Counted from the first letter of the stretch, positions 27,982-36,961 are shown. The stretch: 64,000 nucleotides of DNA from Alistipes sp. (GCA_017403125.1 JAFQOR010000012.1:1-64000); one strand, 5' to 3'. Numbers and translations are program-made. Notes: generated by a model from the letters alone, not told the origin.

Positions 27982-28089
27982 AGGCGTAGTCTATTTTGAT
28001 GCGGAATAGTTCCGTTTTTAACGTCTGTATCGACCTTGCATGCAAAAACAACGGATGTTCCCCGCTCCATTTTGCACCAACCGCGTAGG

Positions 28090-28614
28090 CTACTTATACC
28101 ACGAAGCGTAGGTACAGTAGTCGCGTGCCGTACGCTTGATAATCTCGTCGCGCTGCTCGGGTGTAACATCCTTAACCTTCTTGGCGGGAACACCTGCATA
28201 TACCGAGTAGGGTTCGAGCCTCTGGTTCGAGAGCACCAATGCCCCTGCTGCCACGATACACCCTGTGCCTACAACAGCATTATCCAAGACGATGGCGCCC
28301 ATGCCTATAAGGCAGTTATCCTCGATGATGCCACCATGAATTATGGCGTTGTGACCCACCGATACAAAGTCACCGATATGTGTCTGTGACGGATTCTTCG
28401 AGCCATCGTAGAGCGTATGAATAACCGCACCGTCCTGAATATTCGTATTGTTACCAATGCGGATAGAGTTTACATCGCCTCGCAAAACGGCGTTATACCA
28501 TATCGAACAGTTCTCGCCAATCTTAACATCACCAATGATGGTTGCATTCTCTGCCAAAAACGTATCCTTACCTATCTCGGGCTCGTGGCCACGTACCTCA
28601 CGAATAAGTGCCAT
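28090..28614 (-). CDS. Gamma-carbonic-anhydrase-like hexapeptide protein
   Basis: A 174-residue left-handed beta-helix protein. Hexapeptide repeats run from IGKDTFLAENATIIG, and the three zinc-binding His are present in VIHT, VGHN and IIHG. The family includes gamma carbonic anhydrases and YrdA/PaaY-like proteins; activity is often undetectable in the YrdA group. The ATG at 28614 is preceded by a purine-rich AAAAAAGAGAG ribosome-binding region and begins MALIREVRG, as in homologues; an upstream ATG 13 codons earlier gives an unlikely Lys-rich extension. It is the last gene of the run that starts near 34 kb. Confidence 0.88.
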   Translation of the reverse strand: MALIREVRGHEPEIGKDTFLAENATIIGDVKIGENCSIWYNAVLRGDVNSIRIGNNTNIQDGAVIHTLYDGSKNPSQTHIGDFVSVGHNAIIHGGIIEDNCLIGMGAIVLDNAVVGTGCIVAAGALVLSNQRLEPYSVYAGVPAKKVKDVTPEQRDEIIKRTARDYCTYASWYK

Positions 28615-28663
28615 AACTCTCTTTTTTTTAAGCTTAATACTACTACTTGCCAATTTTCATATA

Positions 28664-29443
28664 CTACTCCTCGCGCTTTGCCTCCTGCCAATAGCCCTCC
28701 ATCTCGTCGAGCGACATGTCACGAAGCGTAATACCCTTATTAACAGCGCATTGTTCCATATACTCGAAGCGTCGTATAAACTTCTTATTCGTACGCTCCA
28801 ACGCCGCCTCGGGATCGATACCATAGAGGCGACATGCATTTATCAAGGCAAAAAACAGATCACCCATCTCGTCTGCCATGCGCTCCTTGCACTCCGCCTG
28901 CACCTCGGCATCCACCTCGATGAGCTCCTCCTTGACCTTTGCCCACACATCCTCCTTATGCTGCCAATCGAAGCCCGTGGCAGCCGCCTTCTCGCCTATA
29001 CGATACGCCTTGACCATTGCCGGGAGCGACACCGGAACACCACCCAACGTGCCACTCTTACGCCTCTTCTTGCGCAATTTCAAAGCCTCCCAGTTCTGCT
29101 TCACCTCCTCGGGCGTATCGGCATGGATGTCGCCATAGACATGCGGATGACGATAGATTAGCTTATCACACACCCCATTAGCAACATCTTCATAGTTGAA
29201 TGCACCCTGCTCCTCGCCCAACTTCGAGTAGAATACAACGTGCAGTAACAGGTCACCCAGCTCCTCCTTGATGCCCTCCATATTCTTATCCGTAATGGCA
29301 TCGGCAAGCTCATACGTCTCCTCGATTGTGTTGTTACGCAACGAATCAAAGGTCTGCTCCCTGTCCCACGGACACTCTCTACGGAGTGTATCCATAACCT
29401 CCAACAGTCGGTTTGTAGCCTTCTCGGCCTCTCTTCTATCCAT
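28664..29443 (-). CDS. mazG: MazG nucleoside triphosphate pyrophosphohydrolase
   Basis: A 259-residue protein with the two MazG halves. The first has LRRECPWDREQTFDSL, NTIEETYELADAI and EELGDLLLHVVF, giving the EExxE...ExxD magnesium site. The second repeats the pattern more weakly (EELIEVDAEVQ and DEMGDLFFALIN). MazG removes noncanonical or excess NTPs in the cytoplasm. Length matches E. coli MazG. It sits 8 bases after the dolichyl-phosphate-mannose-synthase-like gene. Confidence 0.94.
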   Translation of the reverse strand: MDRREAEKATNRLLEVMDTLRRECPWDREQTFDSLRNNTIEETYELADAITDKNMEGIKEELGDLLLHVVFYSKLGEEQGAFNYEDVANGVCDKLIYRHPHVYGDIHADTPEEVKQNWEALKLRKKRRKSGTLGGVPVSLPAMVKAYRIGEKAAATGFDWQHKEDVWAKVKEELIEVDAEVQAECKERMADEMGDLFFALINACRLYGIDPEAALERTNKKFIRRFEYMEQCAVNKGITLRDMSLDEMEGYWQEAKREE

Positions 29444-29451
29444 AATTTTAG

Positions 29452-30192
29452 TTAGTTATTACTACTCATTTTTGCCCCCTCGCGGCGACGAATCTTACGA
29501 AATGGCAGCCTCAATACGCCAAAAAATGCCTCGCCAAAGATGCTACTCGACATCTTCGATGTTCCCGCCTCGCGGTCTATGAAGATTATCGAAACCTCAC
29601 CTATCGAGAACTTGAATCGCCATGCCGTATATTTCATCTCTATCTGGAAGCCATAGCCATTCATCTTCACGCGGTCGAAGTCTATGGCATCGAGCACCTC
29701 GCGACGATAACCCACAAAGCCTGCCGTGGCATCCTTGACGGGCATGCGCGTAACAAAACGCACATACTTCGACGCAAAGTACGACATCAAGAGACGCCCC
29801 ATAGGCCAATTCACAACATTCACACCCTTGGCATAGCGCGAACCTATCGCCACATCACGCTCATCGAGCATAGCATCCAAACGCACCAAATCATCGGGAT
29901 TGTGCGAAAAGTCACAATCCATCTCGAAGATACGAGCATAGTCGTGCTGCAAAGCGTATCTGAAACCGGCGATATATGCCGAGCCAAGACCAAGCTTACC
30001 CTCGCGAACAATAAGATGCAGACGCCCATCGAATCTACTCTGTGCCTTACGCACAAGCTCGGCAGTGCCATCAGGCGAGCCATCATCAACGATTAAGAGG
30101 TCGAACATCGGCGACATGCCCATGACATGCTCTATCATGCGCTCGATATTCTCACGCTCGTTGTAGGTAGGTATGATTATTAGTCGTCTCAT
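29452..30192 (-). CDS. Polyprenol-phosphate glycosyltransferase (Dpm1-like GT2)
   Basis: A 246-residue GT2 enzyme: IIPTYNERENIE, LIVDDGSPDGTAELV and the DxD-like EMDCDFSHNP. It matches the group that transfers mannose or a related sugar from a nucleotide donor to polyprenyl phosphate on the cytoplasmic membrane face. There are no C-terminal membrane segments, so it is the soluble single-domain form. The ATG at 30192 overlaps the upstream stop as TGATG, indicating translational coupling; a GTG one codon earlier is possible. The donor sugar is uncertain. A mannose-1-phosphate guanylyltransferase that could supply GDP-mannose is encoded at 57.2 kb. Confidence 0.85.
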   Translation of the reverse strand: MRRLIIIPTYNERENIERMIEHVMGMSPMFDLLIVDDGSPDGTAELVRKAQSRFDGRLHLIVREGKLGLGSAYIAGFRYALQHDYARIFEMDCDFSHNPDDLVRLDAMLDERDVAIGSRYAKGVNVVNWPMGRLLMSYFASKYVRFVTRMPVKDATAGFVGYRREVLDAIDFDRVKMNGYGFQIEMKYTAWRFKFSIGEVSIIFIDREAGTSKMSSSIFGEAFFGVLRLPFRKIRRREGAKMSSNN

Positions 30193-31193
30193 CACATCAT
30201 CTGCTTAAACTTGTGCCAACCACAAAGATAACGCAACACTATCGAGAAGCGATATATGCCCTCGACCTTTTTTATGCGCTTCGTAGCACGTCGCTTCTTG
30301 GCAAGCTCGCCATGCCACTTTATAAAGCTACCCCACGCCCTCAGAATAGCCCATGCTCGGTGGGGATGCAACGTCAAGAGCTGCGCCAATGCCTCCACCA
30401 TATCCGTAAACGGACGTATCAGGGCAACCACTGCGCGCTGCATAGGCGTAGAGCACTTATACAGCATTGCCAAGTTGTTGCGATGGTTGAGATAGACCTT
30501 GTGCGACGAGTTGGGAAGCGTACCTCCGCCGAGGTGATATACCACCGAGCGAGGCTCGACCACAATACGCCAACCCGCAAGCTGCATGCGCCACTGCAAA
30601 TCTATCTCCTCCATATGTGCAAAGAAGTCGGCATCGAAGCCTCCGAGTTCGAGAAAGAGCCGACGACGACAGCACATGGCGGCACCACTCGCCCAAAAAA
30701 CGTTGCGCCTACCATCATACTGACCGCAATCACGTTCAACACTCGATAGTATGCGACCTCGACAGAATGGGTAGCCTAAATAGTCGATGAAGCCTCCCGC
30801 AGCTCCGGCATACTCAAACCTATCGCGCTGCTCAACAGAGCGAAGTTTTGGAGCTACAACAGCCACATCCACCTCTCTATCAAGCACCTCAACAAGTGGC
30901 GCAAGCCAACCATCGGTAACTTCGACATCAGAGTTCAAAAGCAACACATACTCCGACTCTACCTCGCGTATCGCACGATTATAGCCATCAGCAAAACCAT
31001 AGTTCTTATCGAGCTTTACGACACGCACCTCAGGATAGTTCAAGCGCAACCACGCCAACGAGTCATCCTTCGAGCCATTATCCGCAACCACGACCTCCGC
31101 CTCGTTCGAGCTATGGCACACCACACTTGGCAGAAAGCGCTCCAGATGGTGCCTGCCATTCCAATTTAATATGACCACGCTCAACTTCGCCAT
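30192..31193 (-). CDS. GT2 family glycosyltransferase (rhamnosyltransferase-like)
   Basis: A 333-residue GT-A enzyme with VILNWNGRHHLERFL at the start, VADNGSKDDS, the DxD-like LLNSDVEV and a C-terminal GGFDADFFAHMEEIDLQWR. This pattern is common in WbbL-like and other surface-polysaccharide transferases. It lies two bases after the acyltransferase gene and is coupled to the next glycosyltransferase. It probably adds a sugar to LPS, O-antigen or a glycolipid at the inner membrane; donor and acceptor are not predictable. Confidence 0.86.
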   Translation of the reverse strand: MAKLSVVILNWNGRHHLERFLPSVVCHSSNEAEVVVADNGSKDDSLAWLRLNYPEVRVVKLDKNYGFADGYNRAIREVESEYVLLLNSDVEVTDGWLAPLVEVLDREVDVAVVAPKLRSVEQRDRFEYAGAAGGFIDYLGYPFCRGRILSSVERDCGQYDGRRNVFWASGAAMCCRRRLFLELGGFDADFFAHMEEIDLQWRMQLAGWRIVVEPRSVVYHLGGGTLPNSSHKVYLNHRNNLAMLYKCSTPMQRAVVALIRPFTDMVEALAQLLTLHPHRAWAILRAWGSFIKWHGELAKKRRATKRIKKVEGIYRFSIVLRYLCGWHKFKQMM

Positions 31194-31195
31194 CG

Positions 31196-32128
31196 CTATG
31201 CCTCTCTCTTTTGTTGATCCGAAGGTTTATATTTCCAACGACGGTGCGACCATAGCCACAACTCCGGACACTCCTCGATTGCCTGCTCCATGCGACGCAC
31301 ATATCGCTCGGTTATCTCATGCTCCTCGACCGGCTCACGACCATCGTAGAGCTGCTCCATATACATCTCGTACTCGCCACGGCGACGGCGACGCATGCCG
31401 CCAAACCATACCGGAAGCGACAACTTACGCGCCAACTGCTCACCACCCTCGGCAAAGATTGTATCCTGATTCAGGAACTTAAACCAATGTACATCCCTAT
31501 GAAAGAATGGATTTTGGTCGGCTATAAGCCCCATAGCCAAGCGTTTATCGCCACCACGGTTCTTCAAAAAGTAGCGCAAGCTCTCGTCACGAGGCACAAG
31601 CACCGTATTCTCCAAGCATCGCATACGCTTAAATAGGTCGTCGATAACGCAGCTATGCAACGGATGGTAGATGCTCATGATAACGTGGTCGGGATCGTAG
31701 AGTGCAACAGCCGTGAAATACTCCCAGCTGCCATAGTGACCACCCATAAGTATCACATCCGTATCCTTGACAGCCTCACGATACTTCTCCGCATCCGGGA
31801 ACGTTAAATATTGTTTCATACGCTTGGGACTCGCGCCCGTCACGCTCAACGTATTTATAAACTGCTCGGCAAGATAGTTATAATAGCGCTTTGCTATGGC
31901 TTTAAGCTCCTTTTCGCTCTTCGTTGGGAATGAGTTGCGCAGGTTTGTCAATATAACACCGCGACGATAACGCATCACATAGCGCAACACGAAGTAGATA
32001 AGCTCTTCGAGCAGATAGTAGCGCACCCAGCGCGGCAGAATAGCCACAAAGCGACACATACCATAGAGTATGCCTACTCGTAATCGCTGCCAACGTGTGA
32101 GCGTATATCTATTGTTATCTCTTGCCAT
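31196..32128 (-). CDS. LpxL/HtrB-like lipid A acyltransferase
   Basis: A 310-residue lysophospholipid-acyltransferase-type enzyme. A membrane-associated N terminus (LYGMCRFVAILP) is followed by the H-x4-E motif in GGHYGSWEY, a GLIADQNPF stretch and the C-terminal WLWSHRRWK signature of lipid A late acyltransferases. It would transfer an acyl chain from acyl-ACP to a lipid A precursor, or to another glycolipid, at the inner membrane. It is 11 bases after rsmI and 2 bases before the GT2 gene, so it belongs to an envelope glycolipid operon. Confidence 0.88.
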   Translation of the reverse strand: MARDNNRYTLTRWQRLRVGILYGMCRFVAILPRWVRYYLLEELIYFVLRYVMRYRRGVILTNLRNSFPTKSEKELKAIAKRYYNYLAEQFINTLSVTGASPKRMKQYLTFPDAEKYREAVKDTDVILMGGHYGSWEYFTAVALYDPDHVIMSIYHPLHSCVIDDLFKRMRCLENTVLVPRDESLRYFLKNRGGDKRLAMGLIADQNPFFHRDVHWFKFLNQDTIFAEGGEQLARKLSLPVWFGGMRRRRRGEYEMYMEQLYDGREPVEEHEITERYVRRMEQAIEECPELWLWSHRRWKYKPSDQQKREA

Positions 32129-32139
32129 ATACCTGTTGG

Positions 32140-32856
32140 TTAATCCTCATCATCCTCGTCACCCGACATCCCCTGCTCGCCACGACCATCATAGCCTGCC
32201 ACGACAATTACGAACTCACCCTTGGGCTCATGTGCCTTGAAGTGAGCCAACACCTCGTCGATAGTTCCGCGCACACACTCCTCGAACTTCTTGGTAATCT
32301 CCCTTACCACCGCCACACGACGCTCCGCACCAAAGACCTCGGCAAGCTGCTCCAAACACTTGACAACGCGATATGGCGACTCATAGAGTATGAGTGTACG
32401 CTGTTCTGCACGAAGCTCCGCAAGACGCTTCATACGCCCCTTCTTCTGCGGCAGGAATCCCTCGAAGCAGAATCTGTCGCACGGAAACCCACTCTGCACC
32501 ACAGCCGGAATAAGGGCGGTAGCTCCGGGCAATGTAACAACCTCGATACCCTCCTCCACACACTTTCTAACGAGCAAAAAACCGGGGTCCGAGATTCCGG
32601 GCGTACCGGCATCCGACACCAGAGCGACGTCGCGTCCCGCGGCGATACTCTCGGCAACACGACCTACGGTAGCATGCTCGTTGAACTTATGGTGCGAGTG
32701 CATAGGCTTCTCGATACCGAGATGGCGCAACAGATGCGATGTCGTGCGCGTATCTTCGGCAAGAATGAAATCCACCTCACGCAAAACGTTTATTGCGCGC
32801 AACGTGATATCTTCGAGGTTACCGATGGGAGTAGGTACAATATAGAGCTTTGCCAT
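32140..32856 (-). CDS. rsmI: 16S rRNA (cytidine1402-2'-O)-methyltransferase
   Basis: A 238-residue tetrapyrrole-methylase-fold enzyme. LYIVPTPIGNLEDIT at the N terminus, AEDTRTT and SDAGTPGISDPG are the RsmI signatures. It methylates C1402 of 16S rRNA together with RsmH. The end is a Gly/Asp-rich tail. It starts two bases after the stop of the P/Q-rich gene and continues into the acyltransferase gene after 11 bases. Confidence 0.95.
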   Translation of the reverse strand: MAKLYIVPTPIGNLEDITLRAINVLREVDFILAEDTRTTSHLLRHLGIEKPMHSHHKFNEHATVGRVAESIAAGRDVALVSDAGTPGISDPGFLLVRKCVEEGIEVVTLPGATALIPAVVQSGFPCDRFCFEGFLPQKKGRMKRLAELRAEQRTLILYESPYRVVKCLEQLAEVFGAERRVAVVREITKKFEECVRGTIDEVLAHFKAHEPKGEFVIVVAGYDGRGEQGMSGDEDDED

Positions 32857-32858
32857 GG

Positions 32859-34037
32859 CTACGAGAGTTTACGTTCGATAAGCGACACCAACATCTTTGC
32901 ACCCTCCGAATCGGGATTCCATGCAAAGTTCTCAACGATGTATATCATGCACTCGTCCAAATCATCGAACTCATTGAGCGTATCAATCGTATCCTCGTAG
33001 CGTGCGGCATCGCCCGCAAAAAGGTCACGAATCATCAAAAAGCGGTCGTTCAGACCTATCGCCTTGCGCAAATCGTTTATGCGATTCATCGCCGGCATAG
33101 GGGCAGTGTCGTCCACCATCTTGTCGGCAAGCGTCACCTTTCCGCCCAACACATCAGCCAAACGCGTCGGCTGCTGGGGTTGTGGCTGTGGCTGTGGCTG
33201 CGGCATGGGCTTTACCTGTGGCTGCGGCTTGACTATTTGCTGCGGTTGCGGTTCGGGGTCACCAACAGCATCCACATCCCGAATAGGCTGAACATCGACA
33301 CCACCCTGCGGTACTGCCGCAGAAGCCGACGCAGATGTTGTCGCCACAGTTGCAGCACCCTCTACAACGCGCTTTGCCGGGGTGTCGTAGAGCGACAGCA
33401 TCTTACGCCCCGACTTTGTTCTAACCGGTATATCATCAATATCGAACAGACCACCACCAACTGCCACCGCCGGCTTCGACTTCGATGCCTCCTTCTTCTC
33501 CTCCTTTGACTCTTCCGCCGGCTCCTCCTTTGGCTCCTCTGCGACCTCTTGTTCAACCGCAGTTTTCTCCTCTATTTGCACCTCAATAACTTCTGGCACA
33601 GACCTCTCTACAAGTTGCTCCTCGTGTTCCTCAACCACAACGGGCAACTCCTCGGTCCTCTGCTCTACGGACTGCTTCGCAACCTCATCGACAAGCTCCT
33701 TATCTACGTCACCCTCGCCCTCGGTTGCAGGCTGCATCTCGACATGTATGGGCTGGGTATCCGTCAGGCCCAGCAGTGCATCAATGTCGAGGGTATCCTC
33801 ATCCATAATCTCATCGTCGTGGAGAGGCTCTTCGACAGCAACCGCAACCTTCACACTCTGACTCGGAGCTACACCCTTAGCCTCTGCGCTGCTGTCCATA
33901 AGAAGCAGGTCGTAGAGTCTGCGCAACTCCTCCAAAGCCAAATCTCGCTCGATAGTAGCTATCGAATCCCTATCCTGCCAACCATCTACAAGCGCTGCAA
34001 CGCGCGATAGTCTATCTTTTATCTCCGTGGTGTTCAT
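32859..34037 (-). CDS. Acidic, Pro/Gln-rich protein of unknown function
   Basis: A 392-residue protein with the start at ATG 34037 (MNTTEIKDRL); 30 codons of open frame upstream are not convincing. Residues about 1-45 form a helical domain. Residues 50-300 are low-complexity Glu/Val/Ala/Lys-rich, with a QPQP tandem run before about residue 310 encoded by a TGTGGC-type repeat (33172-33262). The last 75 residues (INDLRKAIGLNDRFLMIRDL to ERKLS) look folded and conserved-type. There is no signal peptide. It could be a cytoplasmic scaffold tethering partners through a flexible linker; no family was recognised. It leads a tight seven-gene run toward the gamma-carbonic-anhydrase gene. Confidence 0.7.
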   Translation of the reverse strand: MNTTEIKDRLSRVAALVDGWQDRDSIATIERDLALEELRRLYDLLLMDSSAEAKGVAPSQSVKVAVAVEEPLHDDEIMDEDTLDIDALLGLTDTQPIHVEMQPATEGEGDVDKELVDEVAKQSVEQRTEELPVVVEEHEEQLVERSVPEVIEVQIEEKTAVEQEVAEEPKEEPAEESKEEKKEASKSKPAVAVGGGLFDIDDIPVRTKSGRKMLSLYDTPAKRVVEGAATVATTSASASAAVPQGGVDVQPIRDVDAVGDPEPQPQQIVKPQPQVKPMPQPQPQPQPQQPTRLADVLGGKVTLADKMVDDTAPMPAMNRINDLRKAIGLNDRFLMIRDLFAGDAARYEDTIDTLNEFDDLDECMIYIVENFAWNPDSEGAKMLVSLIERKLS

Positions 34038-34060
34038 CTTCAAAAAGGTATAATATTTAT

Positions 34061-34068
34061 CAAAGGTA
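34061..34068 (-). promoter_or_regulatory. Probable -7 box of the P/Q-rich gene operon
   Basis: On the minus strand TACCTTTG fits TAnnTTTG exactly, 23 bases upstream of the ATG at 34037. The nearest TTTG upstream is 24 bases away, slightly longer than usual. The start position supports the shorter reading frame chosen above. Confidence 0.5.
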
Positions 34069-34169
34069 CGAAATTTTGCGGAATTTATATCGCAAAGCGA
34101 CGAAAAAAAACAAAAAAAGAGCGACATCGAGCACAGAGTGTCGCATATTTTAAGAAATAAGCGTAGCGC

Positions 34170-34212
34170 AAAAGAGAAAACAAGGCTGCTCGAACTACAT
34201 CGAACAGCCTTG
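34170..34212 (-). terminator. Terminator of the fimbrillin-like gene
   Basis: On the minus strand CAAGGCTG...CAGCCTTG forms a stem (34181-34212, with extra TCGA pairing inside), followed by TTTTCTCTTTT. It ends the peptide-plus-lipoprotein unit. Confidence 0.85.
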
Positions 34213-34238
34213 CCACATTACTTGCGCATCGCCACGCA

Positions 34239-35867
34239 CTACTCTGCGTAGCGCAAACGGAAGTTTCGAGCAAAGAAGTATGTACCCGCTGACCAATCTA
34301 TCTTATCCGTGTTGCAACTGATGCTTACATAGGAATTCGATGGACTAACTTCAAACGCTGAGCTCCACTCGCCCGAACCATAGGTCTTATAGTTTACTGC
34401 AGTAGAGTATGCCGACGTCGAGAATGTGAGCGCAGTACTCTTAGATGATGTATTTGCCACAGCGCCAATATATCCATCTTTACTGCCCGAGCCTTTTGTC
34501 GTATAAAGACTGCGCTCGAACATAGTCTGAACATTGATATTGCCATGCATATGGAATTTGGGCGACACAACATATCCGCTACTTGCACCATCCCACGAAC
34601 GATAGTAGTAGAGCATCAACGCCGGGTTACCCGTTACCGAGTCATCGCTATACCTCAAATCACCATTGAGCGTCCAGCCATCTGCCGCATATTGATCGAG
34701 CGAGCCCTTTGCTACAAAGTCGTAGTCGTAGGGCAAACCCGTAAGCCACACTGTGTTCGATGAGTAATAGGTCACACCATCCACGACGATAAAGGCTCGG
34801 ATGTCACTCTTCTCGCCCCACGTCGTAGAGTACGAAGGCGCGGTAGTAGGCTCGAAGCTCCTCTTCGACTTATCCCAAACGACCTGACCTCCCGAGTAGC
34901 TGTATATCGTGCCCTCGACATCGTAACCAACATCCGTAACCATGGCATTCTGCACATTGCCATAGGTCGAAGCACAACTCTCACCCTTGATACCCGTGGT
35001 AAAATATATTGCACTATTCGAGCACGCATTTGCCCAAGATGATTCGCCATCGAGATAGTAGTTATACGAACTCTTGGCACCAAGCACTACGTTTGGCGTG
35101 CTCCACGTCATCTTTATGCGCTTTGTCGTGCCTCGCTCAAATGTATCGCCATTGTACGCCACAGCGCATGTTGCACCCGACGTATCGGTAAGGCGAACCA
35201 CATATCCACTCTCCATTTTAAGGTCGGCGGGCAATGCGAAGAAGAAGCCGTCTGTTGCAGGATCATCGACAGTAATCACCTCCGACGAACCGCAGTGCGC
35301 CGTAAGGTCTGTTGCAAAGTCATAGCTCATACCCGTTGCAAAGGCATTGCCGTCGTAGCTCATAAACTCCGCCTTATCGAGCCTCTTTGCGCCCACAACC
35401 TCGACGTACAACAGCGCATTCACAGGCTTGAAGAGCATATCTATCTCACCAGGCTTAACACCCTCTGCCACACCAACCAATGCTGCAAAGCTCACTCCCG
35501 ACTGCACCCCATAGTCGAACGATACAACCGTGCCATCAAACTCTGTTGCGGGATAAACCGCATAGTAGTTGTCATTCTGTGCAGCTGCCGTAGCATCACC
35601 CACAAAACGGATGTCGCTCTTTCCTGCTGCGGTAGCAGAGAGCGTGGTATTGACACCGCCATCCGAGACAAGCTTCACACAATCACCCTGTTCCCAGCTT
35701 ACCTCGTTATGAAGCTCACCTCCAACAGCCACACGTGTAGCATCCTCTGCGATGCTACCAACAAGTGTCAAACGCGCCTCCGACTGCTGATTATCGATAC
35801 ATTCATCGTTTGTTGAACAGCCCACCAATAGAGCGATAGCTGTCAATGTACTAAAAAACCTCATCAT
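34239..35867 (-). CDS. Fimbrillin-like surface lipoprotein
   Basis: A 542-residue lipoprotein (LVGC lipobox, about Cys17). The N-terminal region has the features seen in fimbrillin-family (Mfa-like) proteins: ATRVAVGGEL, WEQGDCVKLVSDG, then DNYYAVYPATEF and FKPVNALLYVEVVG. The second half (about 260-542) is aromatic- and serine-rich beta structure with no recognised motif; it may be a jelly-roll or adhesin domain. A tip adhesin or surface binding protein is likely. It starts 20 bases after a 46-codon peptide gene and shares its promoter. Either of two adjacent ATG codons may be used. Confidence 0.72.
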   Translation of the reverse strand: MMRFFSTLTAIALLVGCSTNDECIDNQQSEARLTLVGSIAEDATRVAVGGELHNEVSWEQGDCVKLVSDGGVNTTLSATAAGKSDIRFVGDATAAAQNDNYYAVYPATEFDGTVVSFDYGVQSGVSFAALVGVAEGVKPGEIDMLFKPVNALLYVEVVGAKRLDKAEFMSYDGNAFATGMSYDFATDLTAHCGSSEVITVDDPATDGFFFALPADLKMESGYVVRLTDTSGATCAVAYNGDTFERGTTKRIKMTWSTPNVVLGAKSSYNYYLDGESSWANACSNSAIYFTTGIKGESCASTYGNVQNAMVTDVGYDVEGTIYSYSGGQVVWDKSKRSFEPTTAPSYSTTWGEKSDIRAFIVVDGVTYYSSNTVWLTGLPYDYDFVAKGSLDQYAADGWTLNGDLRYSDDSVTGNPALMLYYYRSWDGASSGYVVSPKFHMHGNINVQTMFERSLYTTKGSGSKDGYIGAVANTSSKSTALTFSTSAYSTAVNYKTYGSGEWSSAFEVSPSNSYVSISCNTDKIDWSAGTYFFARNFRLRYAE

Positions 35868-35887
35868 AGCTCTTACGTTTAACTCGG

Positions 35888-36028
35888 TTAATCCATAGGC
35901 ACACCTTCGCCACCATCACCATAATCACCACTATCGGTCACACCCGACAGCAAGAATCCCTGCTCAACAGCGATTTCGAGAATCTCCAACTCCGGAGCAG
36001 AATACTCTTTTGTAGTCATATTAAGCAT
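35888..36028 (-). CDS. Small peptide gene (46 aa), Bacteroidota leader-like peptide
   Basis: The open frame runs from ATG 36028 (MLNMTTKEY) to TAA 35890-35888; an inner ATG at 36019 gives 43 residues. The peptide has a helix-forming part with PELEILEIAVEQG and then a Gly/Asp-rich tail SGDYGDGGEGVPMD. It has no signal peptide or Cys. Short peptides with a Y..PE.E.LEI..E.G start and acidic Gly-rich end recur upstream of surface-protein genes in Bacteroidales, to my recollection, without a known role. It has an exact promoter upstream and lies 20 bases before the fimbrillin-like gene, so it should be transcribed with it. Translation is inferred, not shown. Confidence 0.6.
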   Translation of the reverse strand: MLNMTTKEYSAPELEILEIAVEQGFLLSGVTDSGDYGDGGEGVPMD

Positions 36029-36110
36029 ATTGACCTATATTTTAGAATATTATTTCATTTATCAGCTGCCACAACTCTGCATAGAGAACAAATATGGCAT
36101 AAAAGCGGGG

Positions 36111-36141
36111 CAAAGATAGGCATAAATATTCCAAAAACAAA
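36111..36141 (-). promoter_or_regulatory. Promoter of the peptide-fimbrillin unit
   Basis: On the minus strand TTTG (36141-36138), 19 bases, TATCTTTG (36118-36111): an exact TTTG-N19-TAnnTTTG match. Transcription would start near 36104, leaving a leader of about 75 bases. The rest of the 36029-36457 gap is AT-rich and shows nothing else except the terminator below. Confidence 0.8.
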
Positions 36142-36360
36142 GTCGATTCAACAGAATGCAGCTTTTTCAAAATGAATATCAACACTAAAAATCGGTGCTA
36201 TGTGAAGATAGTGAATTTTCGAAGGTAAAAGATTTTAGGGAATTTAGTTAAGTTAGAGTAATTCGAGAGGTTTCGAGCAACACCCACCACAGCATCAACG
36301 CCCTAAACTACCTATTATTCCTATTCCTCCTAAACACATTAAACTTCATACCCACCCCTC

Positions 36361-36410
36361 AAAAAAATAGACCGAGATACTGCATCTATGTGCGGTATCT
36401 CGGTTTTCTT
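36361..36410. terminator. Bidirectional intrinsic terminator
   Basis: ACCGAGATAC (36371-36380) pairs with GTATCTCGGT (36395-36404), with TTTTCTT on the + side and seven T on the - side. It ends the lipocalin-like gene on the minus strand. Confidence 0.85.
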
Positions 36411-36457
36411 GTCGAGCATCGAGGTGCGCCACCTTCTATGGGCAACCTCAACGTCTA

Positions 36458-36928
36458 TTAGAGGAAGCGCTCTACATCCACTGCTCGTGACTCGGCTGCC
36501 TCTGCCTTTACATCCTCGGGAATGACTGTGCTATTATATACGGCTGTCATGCTAACATCTTCCTGACTATGCATCGTGAGCTGCATGCCATCCGCCGAGA
36601 GGGCTACCTTATAGCCACTCTTCCAATTGGTACCATCAGAATATGTACCCGTAACAATATCACCCGAGAGGTTGTAGCTTCCGCTGAAATGCTGGTAGTT
36701 CAGTGTATAGATCTGCTGATACATGTCGTAGCTACCATCCTCGTTGAAGTCGATATAGACATCGAACGGAGCCTCGCTGCCATTCCATGTTGCTATACGC
36801 CACTCCTTAACAAGGCTTACTCCCTCCGGAAGGGGTGCTGGTGCGTCGCCGCCGTTATTATCATCACCGCATCCTGTAATTGCCACTGCCAACACTGCAA
36901 GCAGCGACCATATCTTCAAACTCTTCAT
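36458..36928 (-). CDS. Lipocalin-like lipoprotein
   Basis: A 156-residue lipoprotein (AITGC, Cys20, then GDDNNGGD, an acidic stretch suiting surface export). The mature part has alternating strands: LVKEWRIATW, FDVYIDFNEDGSYDMYQ, HFSGSYNLSGDIVTGTYSDG. This is like the small lipocalin-type beta-barrels common in Bacteroidota. The ligand is unknown. It lies 33 bases after the subtilisin-like gene and is probably co-transcribed. The C-terminal 20 residues are Glu/Ala-rich. Confidence 0.7.
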   Translation of the reverse strand: MKSLKIWSLLAVLAVAITGCGDDNNGGDAPAPLPEGVSLVKEWRIATWNGSEAPFDVYIDFNEDGSYDMYQQIYTLNYQHFSGSYNLSGDIVTGTYSDGTNWKSGYKVALSADGMQLTMHSQEDVSMTAVYNSTVIPEDVKAEAAESRAVDVERFL

Positions 36929-36961
36929 AATATACTATTATATTTATTTGTCTGTTTTATA

